In this document: positions 38,882 to 50,600 of the stretch, piece after piece
Numbering within the stretch: position 1 is the first letter of the stretch
Layout: each line of letters opens with the position of its first letter
Origin: Austropuccinia psidii
Lineage: Eukaryota > Basidiomycota > Pucciniomycetes > Pucciniales > Sphaerophragmiaceae
Assembly (NCBI GenBank): GCA_023105745.1
Contig: JALGQZ010000012.1
Location: 44,719,763 to 44,783,762 of the forward strand
Direction of reading: 5' to 3'
Length of the DNA: 64,000 nucleotides
Made by a program: the position numbers and the translations under genes
The notes under the pieces: generated by a model
Seen by the model: only the letters and a program-made list of their open reading frames with translations
Databases searched by the model: none
Told to the model about the DNA's origin: nothing

Positions 38882-39129
38882 AATTATGGTTAAAAAAGGC
38901 TTAAAATAGTATTTTTACGTCAAAAACTTACTATTGGCCAAATTTTTAGCTTTCTGAAGGGTATTACTTATGTCCAAGTTAATCAATTCAGAAGATATTG
39001 GTTCAGGCTGGTTATTTTGAGTCACAATAATAGTACTATTATGATCAGAATTAACAGTACTGGCAGGGATAATGCTGGTTACTGTTGAGGCTGTTTCAAT
39101 GTTTTCTTGTCTTACCACGTTGTCAGACA
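38218..39129 (-). CDS. Element C1 spliced ORF overlapping gag-pol
   Basis: Exon 39129-38932, intron 38931-38868 (64 bp, GTAAGT donor, CAACCAG acceptor), exon 38867-38218. The upstream frame ([11 protein letters not shown].., ending ..LANS) joins in phase to a frame open from 38865 to the stop at 38218, which lies wholly inside the first part of gag-pol in another frame. It ends with the block [20 protein letters not shown], matched in element D by [20 protein letters not shown]. The C/D match is stronger in this frame than in the gag-pol frame here. Function unknown; a gag-like structural or accessory protein is possible. The start is uncertain. An acceptor-like TTTTAG directly precedes 39129, and the first two exon bases TG would form ATG after an upstream exon ending in A. 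Without that splice, an in-frame ATG exists at 39151. Confidence 0.65.
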
Positions 39130-39338
39130 CTAAAATTAATGAAAAAGCCAATTAATTAAGTAAAAAAAAGGATATTTCAAAAAAAGAAATAAAAATTTAA
39201 GCCTCACTTATAATATGAAAAAAAATTATTTTTTATGGGTTTTTTTTGAATTATAAGTGATTTTTATATGTTTTTAAATTTTTCAATATAAGAAAAAAGA
39301 TTTAAAAAGAGTAAAAAAAATATGTCACAGGTAAAATA

Positions 39339-39357
39339 TCACGGCTGGGCCCCCAAA
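39339..39357 (-). promoter_or_regulatory. Candidate primer-binding site of C1
   Basis: Directly inside LTR-b the minus strand reads TTTGGGGGCCCAGCCGTGA. The same sequence is present in C2 (58307-58325) and, with small changes, in D (46218-46236). The tRNA is not identified. Confidence 0.55.
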
Positions 39358-41197
39358 TGTAAGGTGTGGATATGAAACTTTGATTAAAAATCAAGTACTT
39401 TTCCTGTCCTCAAAATTTGTATAAGGTAAAAATCAATTAAAAATAGTATGAAATATTATTTTTAAGAGAAAACACGCCAATTTTATTGTTTATAACTTTA
39501 TTAGTATAAAACAATAATATTATAAAAATTTATTGTTTTACCAACAATAAAAATTTATCCAAAAAATACTCTACAAGAGATATTTTAAGGCTACAAAAGA
39601 AATTTCTTCAAGAGCAATTTCAATTGGAATTAATTGAGCAAAGAACTGCAAGCAATCAATTAAAGAACAAAGTCTTTAAAAAAGAATATTAAAGAGAAAA
39701 CACGCCCAAAAGTGACCAGAGTGAATTTGGAAACAAAGTGACAAAGTTTACAGTGATGAAAGATGCTTTAATTCACTTTTGGGGTGGTTCAGGGGTAAAA
39801 ATGATTATAAGAGTTACAAAAAATGATTATAATGATTTTTTCACGTGGTTAAAAGGATTAAAATGATTTAAAAGTGGTGGTTGGAATCTTTGATTGATTG
39901 GTTTAACAGTTTTAAACTAATTAATAAAAGGAAAAGATTCTAACATGAAGAGAAAAGTGGGGCAAAGAAGACATTCTTTTATAGCCATAAATTCTCTTAC
40001 TCCAAAAGTAAAATTTACTCTTGTCAGTCGTGAAAAACAGTCTGACAACAGAAAAGCCAATTATGGCATCATTGAACCCTGGTTTAGACCAAACAAGGGC
40101 TGGTTTAAGCCATTTTAAGCCATTTTTAGCCATTTTAGACCCTTAAATCAGCCATTACTATAGCAATACCAGGCCTAGAGCCTTCAAAACACGTCAGAAT
40201 GTGTGTCAGAGGCGTAGAAACCAGTTAAAACTGTTTTTACTATGATTGTTTTATCTTAAGGGTAGTTTTACCCTCTTGGCAACAGCTAAAACTACCCCAG
40301 TTGGTATCAAAACCTCATCATCAATTGAGTTCACAGACCCTGTAACTCAATTCCAGGCCAAAAGTGATGAAATTTTGCGTGAATTTTGACATCCCACGCC
40401 TGTCAGCAAGGAATTTGGGGGTCTAGCTCCCCCTTAGAGCTGGAGTTCCTTTTCCCCCCCAAATTTAATCTTTCCAATTTATTTTTCCTTTAATTCCTCA
40501 TCATGTATTATACTTATAATTTACACATGTAATTCAATTCAATTGTACAGTACAATACAGTAATAATTGACACCTCATATGTAAATCAAAGTTCACTTAT
40601 GTAATACACGCGCACATTTTGACATTTCAATTGAATTCAATTGAAAATACTTTAATTCCTCATAACTTCTAAACTAAACACAACACCTCAATTTTAACAC
40701 AAAAATTGATGGTTAACACCACATGTGGTGTGAATTAAATTAAGGTTTTGAGGATTTTCAACTTTTGTATTGAAAATACTAAAAACTTAATTTAAGCTTA
40801 TTTAGAGTTGAGTTACAAAAATTTCACTCAGAGGTGACCCCACCTGATTTTTTATGAGGAATCCAATGGTGAAATAAAATTTTTATGTTTATTTATTGGA
40901 TAAAAAGTTATAATAAATTTTATTTAACTTTTTTCCAAATTTATTTATTTTTTCACAATTTTGTTAAAATTTCATTTTTACTTAAATTTTTCAAGTATAA
41001 ATGTAATTTTATATTTACAAAATTTAAAGTAATTTTATTTTTAAATTATAATTAATTTTTTATTTTTAATATAATTTTATATTTATATTTTTTATTTTTA
41101 TTTTAATAATATAAATAAATTTATTTTATTTATATTAATATGTTATTTTTTATATTTGTGGTCTTTTGGGTATATGAAATTACCTCTAAGGCTCACA
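39358..41197 (-). repeat. LTR-b: shared by C1 (as 5' LTR) and C2 (as 3' LTR)
   Basis: 1840 bp with the same ends as LTR-a. On its higher-coordinate side the C2 polypurine tract and pol end follow directly (41198 on). On its lower-coordinate side it is bordered by the C1 primer-binding site. It therefore serves both elements and has no TSD of its own. Confidence 0.95.
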
Positions 41198-41220
41198 TTC
41201 CCTCCCCCTAAAAAAGAATA

Positions 41221-44192
41221 TTACTTTGTAATATTGGTGTTTCTAGTGTGTCTGAATCTCCTCAGGAGTTTGGTGGCTTCTGGTATATCTTTCTCTTCTA
41301 ACCATTCATCTTCACAAGCTGGGTCACTGTACCTAACAAGGTATTCCCTTACTTTCTTGGTTCTTAATTTCCTTTCTTTAAGAACTTTGGTTATTTTCTT
41401 AGTACCAGATGTCTCAATAGGAGGTATAACTTGGGGAATCTTATTCCTCAAGGGAAATTTCTCAGCATCACTAGATTTGTATGGCTTTATCAAGCTTACT
41501 GGAAATGTAGGGTGCTTATTGCTAAGTTCTTCAGATAACTCTACTTCAACAGCATTTTCTCCATGGAGGGCCTTAATCACAAAAGGTCCTGCAAAGGAGT
41601 CTTTTAACTTTTTACATCCTTTGATGTTATTGAAGTTAGTGGTGGATACAAGAACTAGGTCCCCCACTTTGAAATCTGGAGTTGCATGAGATTTATCCCA
41701 TTTGTCTTTAGCATATGCAAAAGAGTCCTCCATGCATCTCACTGCATGCTTTCTAGCTTTGTCTAGCATTCCTTTGAAGCTAGCAGCTGTGGGATGTATT
41801 TCAATTAAGTCTTTCCTCAAGGAATCTTGGGGTAACTTGGGGTTCCATCCTTTTTCTAGAATAGCAGGAGTCTGATTGGTACTGGAATGGATTGATGTTT
41901 TATATGCTAATTCCAGTTCTGGTAACAGAGTACACCAATCATGGGTAAATCCATCACAATCTTTGAATTCAAGGCCATATGCACAAAATCTTCTCACCAT
42001 GTCCTCTAAGGTTTGGATCATTCTTTCAGCCAGACCATCAGTTTGTGGGTGGTAGGCTGTAGAGAAAGACAGTTTTGTGCCAAATAATTGGTGAAGATTT
42101 GTCCATAGAGCTGAAGTGAATTTGGGATCTCTATCACTGATGATATTTGTAAATATCCCAGTCCATGACACTACTCTATTCCATATCAGAAGAGCTGTAT
42201 CCATGGCTGTATCATCTTTGTGACATGGTAAAAAGATTGGAGTTTTACTGAATCTGTCCACAATTACTAGGCAAGCATTATAGCTCCTGTCACCTCCTGG
42301 TGGTAGGCCAGTCACCCAATCCATATGGACAATTTCCCAAGGTCTGTTTGGTTCTTGGATTTTCATCATATTTCCAAGTCTTTTGCCAGTGGATTTATTT
42401 GCCTTTTGGCATCTGTCACAGGTTTTGCAATATTCTGCAACATCTTTTTGCCACATTGGCCACCATATGCAGGTCTTTACTTTCTCTCTTGTTCTGTCCT
42501 CAGAAAGATGTCCTGAAAAGGGACTATCATGGCATTCTTTCAGTACAAGATTGATTAATGACCTGTCTACAACTGTCATGACACATGTGTGCTTGGTTCT
42601 GTGGTAAATTATACCATCCAGTAGGTGAAATCTCCCTTCATTATAAGATTTTCTCCATACTTCATCCAAGGCATGTATTAGAGAGTTGTCTTTACAGTCT
42701 TTGTTAAGTAATTGGCATAAGATGCTACAATTCTTATCTTGAGTGTAACTATTTCTGACTTCTTCAAAGAAGGTGGTGTTCAAGTCTGTAACACTTATTC
42801 CTTCTATTGGAATTTGTGGTGAAGCTTCTTCTGGAACATAAGCAGGATTATCAATGTTACTTGGTAATGGCCATCTGCTTAGTCCATCTGCATTCTTATG
42901 AATATTCCCATCCTTATGAACAATAGTCATATTGCCTCTGTATTCTTGTATGGCTATTTGCCATCTGAGCATGTGTCTGTTAGGTGTTTTCATGTTCAAA
43001 AGTGATTTCACAGCTGTACAATCTGTTATTACTTCAAAAACACATCCCTCTAAGAAATAGTTCAATTTCTCTAAGGCCCAGACAAGGCATAGACATTCCA
43101 TTTGACTTGCTCCATATCTGGCTTCAGTTGGTTTGATTTGCCTGGATATGAAACATATTGGTCCTTCTACAGGTTTGTCATTTATGATCTGAACTTGGTG
43201 AAGTGCAGCACCTAGTCCATCCCCTGATGCATCAATATACAGTTTGAAAGGCAATTTAAAGTCTGGCATCAGTAAGAGTGGAGCAGTGGTCAATGCTTCT
43301 CTTAGAGACTCAAAAGCTTTGACTCTGTCAACAGTCATCTCAAATACTGTGTCTTTGTCACACAACTTATAAAGTGGTCTTGCTATGGATGCAAAGTCTT
43401 TAATGTGTTGCCTGTAATATCCTGCAAAACCTAAGAATGACTGAATTTCCTTCTTATTCTGAGGCATGGGTTTTAACAATACTGCTGCAACTTTGTTTTT
43501 ATCAATTCCAAGGGACAAACAAGATACAACATGTCCTAGTGCCTTAAGTTCTTTAAATCCAAAATGACATTTCTTCAAGGAGATTTTCATGTTTACTGAT
43601 TGGATTTTTGTCAAAACTCTTGATAATCTGTACATGTGCTCCTCCCAAGTCTTTGAACAGATAATAATGTCATCAATGTAAATGATTAACCATCCCTCTG
43701 AGAGTTCTTCAGGGAAGATTTCATTCATCATTCTTTGGAAGTGTGAAGGTGCATTTTTGATACCAAAGGGCATCCTTAAGTATTCATACACTCCACAATG
43801 AACAATAATTCTCAAGTATTTTCTTGCTCTTGGTGTTACTACATTTTGATGGAATAATTTAAGGGCATCCATAGTGGTTATATACACTGCTTGAGATATT
43901 TGAGTAAGGGCAATTTAGATTTTTGGTATTGGGTATCTGTCTGGAACAGTGTAAGTGTTCAGAGCTCTAAAGTCCCCAACCATTCTGGATTTTCCATTAT
44001 GCCACGCCACTATGACTGGTGTAGTTATTTCTACTTCCTCATTGTGGCCTACTTTTCTTATTACACCAAGGTCTAGAAGTTCTTTGATATGAATTTCTAG
44101 AGCTTCTCTTGATTTTGGACTTGCTGGATAAGCAGGTCTTCGTAAGAGTGGTGGATAAGGTCTCTCAATGTTAAGAATGATGTCAACTTCAT
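41221..44192 (-). pseudogene. Element C2 pol (RT to chromodomain-like tail), with a nonsense codon
   Basis: Nearly identical to C1 pol. The frame from the D insertion point (44192) is open to a stop at 43915-43917, where a CAA codon (Gln in C1) has become TAA. From 43887 it is open for 888 codons to 41221. Other differences include Gly to Leu in the conserved ALKGFHQN block of RT (ALKLFHQN, near 43855), Gly to Cys in VVSGLSLG and a few neutral changes. RT YIDD and the integrase D,D,E are intact. Split from its gag-protease half (54891-57848) by element D, this copy cannot make a full polyprotein. Confidence 0.95.
44188..44192. repeat. Left TSD TTCAT of element D
   Basis: TTCAT ends the C2 sequence before the D LTR and recurs at 54891-54895. 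C1 has a single TTCAT at this place (AACTTCATGACC). Confidence 0.95.
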
Positions 44193-46217
44193 TGTGAGCC
44201 TTTGAGATATGACCACATACCCAATAAGGTCACAAAAAATACTCAGAATAATTATATCTTTAATATAATTATATTAAAATTAATTAGAATAATTATACAC
44301 TAAAATTAATTACTCAAATATACAAAAAATACCATAAATTGGTACTAAAATTGGTTTAACTTAAAAACCAATGAATGAACATGTGAAATAAATTATACCA
44401 TTGGATTCCTCATGGAAAAATACACATATACCATTTTCATGGCATATCTGTAAAGTCAATATTTAATGAATTATAAGGTATAATACCTTATAAAAACCAT
44501 AAAATCCTATTTATCTCAGAAACCAATGAAACAACATGTGAAATAAATTGTACCAGTGGATTCCCCATAAAAATCCACACATAAAACAATTAATAAGCTA
44601 ATTCTAAAAATCAATACTTAAGGAATTATCCTGAATATATGCACTTTTTTGGTCAACGCATATATTCAGTGATCATAGCTAATATCTTCTAAACTATACA
44701 TGCTAGAATGATGAACCAAAAATAAAGTTACCACGTAATTACTGTAAGAACACAGATATGAACTTTATTTTGCAAATTATAAACAAGGTTAAGACTTATG
44801 AGGAAATATTGATAAAAATCAACAGAGCTGTTGACCACTTTGTTGTGAAAGTAGTCCAAACTAAAAAAAAAGTATACAGTTGGATTCTCCTAGTTCATTC
44901 GTGAAGAATGATGTAATTTTTATTATTAAATTCAGGGTATAACCCCCTGAAATCAAGGTTTGAAGTTTAAAATATTGAATTTCGACAGAAAAGATGAGTT
45001 ACAAGAAAAATCATCAAAATTAGAGTTTTGATGATGTAATGAAAAGCTCTTGGCAGCATAATAAGGTTATGTCAGGCTATCAGAATTCACTCTCTGAATT
45101 GCTGTAGCGTGAAAACCTTAAAATCTATTGAGGATCAAAGTTTGAGCTTAAATTGAGCTGTTATGATCACATACTGTAACCTTAAATTAAGTTTAACAGT
45201 CTTAATAGTGATAAAATTGGTGAATACTATTAGTTTATGATTAAAACTAATAAAATCCACGAAATTTGGGGTTCTGCCAAGCCTCTGATGTCATCAAACT
45301 TAAAGTTACAGTGATAACTTTAAATAATGGTGCAATAATGATGTAAGATGGTTTGATCATGATGTAATCACCCTCAAACCTTAAAATATTGATCAATTCC
45401 AGTGGATATGATCAGTACACGTCTACTAGAAGCCTGTTGGACTCTAGGAGGGAGGTATTTACTATAAATAGAGCTCTTTTTACTCTGTTTTCCCCTCAGA
45501 CGCATCAAAAACATTAAATCAAATAAATAAAAGGTAATTTCTTTATTCTTTATATATAAAACTCTTATATTATTAAAGACCAAAGACCATCTTAATATTA
45601 ATCACTATTTTTACGTGATTAAATCAATTTTTTAATTGTTTTTGTTATAAATCTCTCTATAAACTCATTTCCACGTAAAATTAAGAATTTTAGTAATTTT
45701 CTTTATTTTTTATTGTAAATACAATTTGAAAAAGTTGTATTATATTCTTTTGGCGTAAAATATCTCAAAATTATTATTTTAAGTGTTAAAAGTAGGTTAT
45801 TTCATCTTATTATAATAATTTCTCTCTTATTATTACTCTTAATAATTCTTATTTAATATAAATAGTGTTTATATTAATATATAACTTTAATATTAGTAAT
45901 ATTATTGTTATTAATTGTTTTTTATTTATAAAAAACAATTTTTTACGCCTTTATTATTTGTTGGTAACAATAATAAAGAGCTTTATAATATATTAATTAT
46001 TTCATATTAATATATTATTTATAACATTATATTTTTATATAATATTAATTATATTATTATATTTATTTAATAATATAATAATTTTACGCCATAATAATAA
46101 TATTTCTTTATTATTATTATTATTTTAATCTTATTTATTCATTTTATAAGGACATTCAGAGTACAATAAGTAATAAATTAGTAATTTTTACTTATTGTTT
46201 CATAGTCAAACCTTACA
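44193..46217 (+). repeat. 5' LTR of element D
   Basis: 2025 bp, start TGTGAGCCTTTGAGATATGA, end AGTCAAACCTTACA. It contains a TATA box (45463-45470), AATAAA-like signals shortly downstream (about 45524-45532) and a short TTA run near 46107. Confidence 0.97.
45463..45470 (+). promoter_or_regulatory. TATA box of the element D LTR
   Basis: TATAAATA followed by GAGCTC, in the transcription direction of D. The same box lies in the 3' LTR at 54136-54143. The transcription start should fall a few tens of bases downstream, before the AATAAATAAA run. Confidence 0.65.
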
Positions 46218-46236
46218 TTTGGGGGCCTGGCCGTGA
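46218..46236 (+). promoter_or_regulatory. Candidate primer-binding site of element D
   Basis: TTTGGGGGCCTGGCCGTGA directly after the 5' LTR, almost the same as in C1 and C2 and similar to F. Confidence 0.55.
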
Positions 46237-46723
46237 TATTTACTTAAAAGACCTTTAAAAAGATTCTATTTGGGTTTATCCAATAATAAATTATATTTAT
46301 AATCATAAAATTATATAATAATTTTATATTTTATTGATTTTAAAAGCTATTGAGGCATTTGGAAAGCAATTGTACTGTCTTACACGTGGTTTTTCACATC
46401 CTTAGACTTGCAAGAACTTTCTTTGAGTGACTCTAGTGATTGAAAAAGATAATTTATAAATTAAAAATAATTTTTATTATAATTTAATTTTATAAGAATC
46501 ATATTCATTTTTTATTTTATCCTTTAAAAATAAAAATATACATAAAAAATATTAAAAAATATTAAAAACCAATAAAAAAAGTTATTTTTATTCATTTTTA
46601 TTCATTTCTTTATTTATTTCATTTTTTTTAAGATATAAAAGCAATTTCTACGTGGAAAATTGCCATATCTTGCCAAAAATAACACTTATTATAAAAAGAC
46701 TTATATTTATTTGTCTTTTTTAG

Positions 46724-47642
46724 TGTTTGAAGATAACCCAACAGAAGACAACCAAGCTACTGTTGAGAGATTGGTGGAAGAAACTTGTCAAAGTTCTCCT
46801 ACACCAGTTATCACCAAAAGAAAGAAAGCTAAGAAATTAGACTTTCCAGGGCCCACCATTCAAGACTCTGAAGGTGAGCACCTCTCTTTTAAATTGCCAT
46901 AAAAGAATTTTACTCTAAAATACTTTTATTTTTTCTTATTCTTTAATTATGACTACCAGAAGAGGTTCCCAATACTCCATCCAATCAGATGGAGCTGGAC
47001 TCAGAAGTAGAATTGATCCCTCAAAAGGGAAAAGAAAGGGCAATATCCCCAGTGGAACAGAATCCACACAAGGAAGTGCCTTATCCCAAAGGCAAGTCCC
47101 AGAAATGCCCATGATATCTGAGCCTGAATTGGAACTAAGTATGAGTAACTCAAACAGGTACAAATCACATTCAGAGGGCTCAAATAGACATCTACATGAG
47201 CCAGTACAAGCAGTATTACACAGTATACAAGGACAAAGACTGGGAAATGCTGCCTCAAATACACCAAGGAGTGATGAACTCCTGGCACATCCTGAAAAAG
47301 TTCCTCAAAGAGGAGGAGATAGTGAGATACTCCAATGGATGGAATCCACTGTCATCCAAACCTCAAATCAAAAAAATCAAGGATTATCATGCCAAAAAGA
47401 GGGAGGCAACCAAGGAAGAAGCCCCAGTAGCTTCTACCAGCAAGCCTCAAGCCAACCCACTTCCCCAAGAAGGGAAAAAGAACAAGAAAAAGCATTGGAG
47501 GAAACCATATTCCCCAAGCTACAGAATCCCAAGAATCCAAAAGGATGCCATGGACAATGTTTTCAACATGGCCAGAACCTTGATGGAATTCAAGGACAAG
47601 GAAGAGCAAAGAATGAGACAACCTCATTTCCCAAAGAAATAA
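46724..47642 (+). CDS. Element D spliced ORF overlapping gag-pol
   Basis: Exons 46724-46873, 46960-47091 and 47158-47642. Intron 1 (86 bp) has a GTGAGC donor and an ACCAG acceptor. Intron 2 (66 bp) would be a GC-AG intron (GCAAGT donor, ACTAAG branch-like site 20 bp before the acceptor) that removes three in-frame stops. The product would run from [10 protein letters not shown] through [12 protein letters not shown] and [10 protein letters not shown] to [20 protein letters not shown], sharing these landmarks with the C1 and C2 overlapping ORFs. It lies in a different frame from gag-pol. There is no in-frame ATG upstream of 46724, but a TTTTTAG acceptor precedes it and the exon starts TG, so ATG could be made by an upstream splice; a later ATG is at 46989. 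Function unknown. The splicing is predicted, not shown. Confidence 0.6.
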
Positions 47643-50600
47643 CCTTGTCTAAAGATGTTGTAAATACTTTAACAGAAATTAAAAATAGTATATTACCTCT
47701 AAAAGAAATTAAAGACAGTTTATTATCACTACAAGAAATAAATAACAATTTATCTTCTTTAACAAAAATTGTTGTGCAAAACAAAAAAGAAATTGACAAC
47801 ATTAAGTTTATTGTTGAAAATAATAAACCAAAGAATTTAATTGACAATACTCAAAAATTAATACAAGGACAACAAGAATTGTATAAATACATAAAAGATA
47901 TCAAAGATAAGACTTTGACAATCAATTATGATGTGAGTATTGACAATCTTACAGAAAAATTAAATAAATTAAGTATTTCTGTAGAAAAATTTGAAGAAAA
48001 GACTTCATCACACCAAAAATTACTTTTGGACCATGTGGAAAAAAGTGATGAAGCAAGAATGCATCTGAAAGATGACATTCAAAGTGAAATAAGGCTTATT
48101 ACTGAAAAAATGGATAAAATTAATGAGGCTAATTTAAATATGCCAAAGTTATCAACACCATTTTCTCATATAAGAAGCCCTGTTAAAACAAAAGAGGAAT
48201 TGTCAAATCCTTTCATAACAGACTTGAGTCATCAAGACAATAACCAAGTCTTAATGAAGGAGGCACCTCAATTAAAGGAATGGCCAACATTCACAGGAGA
48301 AGGTGAATATGACCACATGTCATTTATTAAAACAATTGACATGTTACAAGAAGACTATGCCATACCAGATGAATTAATCACTGCAAGATTACATTCATTG
48401 TTTGAGAAATCTGCAAAAAGATGGTATTATGGCATAAGACAAACAAATGGTAAAAATACCTGGTCTTGGTGGAAACAAGAAATAATCACCAAGTGGGCAA
48501 ATGATGCCTGGAGGTATAAGATAGAAAATGCATTTGAAAACTCTTTCTTTGACCCTGAGAAAGATAAACCTTTAACTTGGTTCCTAAAACAAGTTGAAAG
48601 ACTTAATGCACTGTACCCAGAAATGTCACAAAAGATGGTGCATATGAAAATACTTAAAAAATGTGGAGGGGAACTAGAACATGCCCTAAGAAGCAGGTGT
48701 ATAGAACCATGCTCCACAGAAGAGTATATAAATGCACTAGAAGATATAGTGACAAGGACAAAAATTGGCAGGACTTGGAAAAAATTGGACATTAAAAGCC
48801 CAAATAAACCATTTATCAAAAAAGATAAATCAAAAGAATCCTTTAAGCCCAATACATCCAACAATAATGAGCAAAGAAAATGCCATAAATGTGGAGGTAT
48901 TGGACACTTAGCCAATAATTGCCTTAAAAAAGCAAAGATTAATGAAATTGTGGAAACAGAAAGCCACAATGACAAAGAAGAAGAATCTGACTCTGAAAAA
49001 GAGACAGAGGAGTCAGAGAGCTCTGAAAGTGATGAAATCAATATAATTAATGCACAAATTAATAATATTGATATAATTTATGAAGTACTGGATGTTAACT
49101 CAAACTTGCCACAAGTTGGAACATCTGACACAAATCTGACAAATATACAAGATGCCAAAATGTATAGAACCAAACCTGCAAGAGGAATGGGATATACAGC
49201 TGGAAAATCAAGTATTAGTATTGTTATGGTTGATAACCAAGAAGGAAAGGTGAACTTAGATACAGGAGCATATTGCACTTGTGTTGGCAAAAGTTATTTA
49301 AAAACCATTGTCCCAGACTGGCAAGAAAGACTTATGCCAATACAAGGTGTCAAATTTAGTAGTGCAAGTGAGAGCATGAAGCCCCTTGGAATAATTGATT
49401 TAACACTAATTTTTCCTCATCCCTCACAATGTGTCAGAATCAAAGTAGAGTTTGTAGTAATGGACAACTGTACTAGTAATCATTTCATACTTGGAAATGA
49501 CTACTTATCAATCTATGGTATAGATATCTCCAACCAAAAAGATAGATATTTTACCATAGGAGATAATAAAAGACAAAAGTTTGGATTCTTAAATAACAAA
49601 AAACAAATCACAGTTATTAAGAATGAGGAAAAAATTCCAGAAAAAGAACTTTTTATATCTGAACAACTCAAAGAGGCAGAATTCAATCAAGAATTAACAG
49701 AAAAAATGAAAGAAAAATTGATTGACCTCTTATTTAAGTATAAAAATGCCTTTGCAACTGACAAAGAGCCACTAGGTGCCATAATTGGACATGAAGTGGA
49801 TATAATTCTTAATGTAGAAAAACCTTACCCACCTTTATTAAGAAGACCTGCTTATCCAGCCAGTCCAAGAGCTAGAGAAGCCCTAGAGGTGCACATTAAA
49901 GAATTAATGGACCTTGGAGTATTAAGAAAGGTTGGACATAATGAGCAAGTAGAAGTTACTACACCTGTCATTATAACTTGGCATAATGGAAAATCAAGGA
50001 TGGTAGGAGACTTCAGAGCCCTGAATACCTATACCATCCCAGACAGATATCCAATACCCAGAATCCATCAGACATTGACCCAATTGTCACAAGCTAAGTT
50101 CATCACAGCTATGGATGCTCTTAAGGGTTTTCATCAAAATGTCTTAACAGACAATGCCAAGAAACTACTAAGAATAATAGTCCATTGTGGAATTTTTGAA
50201 TACTTAAGAATGCCATTTGGGATAAAAAATGCACCTTCCCATTATCAAAGAATGATGAATACCATATTTCCTGAAGAATTATCAGAAGGATGGTTAATAA
50301 TCTACATTGATGATATCATAGTTTGCTCAGAAACTTGGGAAAATCACCTGACAAGACTAGAAAGGGTACTACAGAAAATAGTCCAAGTAAATATGAAAAT
50401 TTCATTGAAAAAGTGTCATTTTGCATATAGTGAATTGAAAGCCCTAGGACATGTAGTATCTGGACTTAGTCTAGGCATAGACAAAAATAAAGTAGCAGCA
50501 GTACTACTTAAACCAATGCCTCAAACTAAAAAAGAAATGCAATCATTTCTAGGATTTGCTGGTTACTATAGACAGCATATAAAGGACTTTGCAAAGATTG

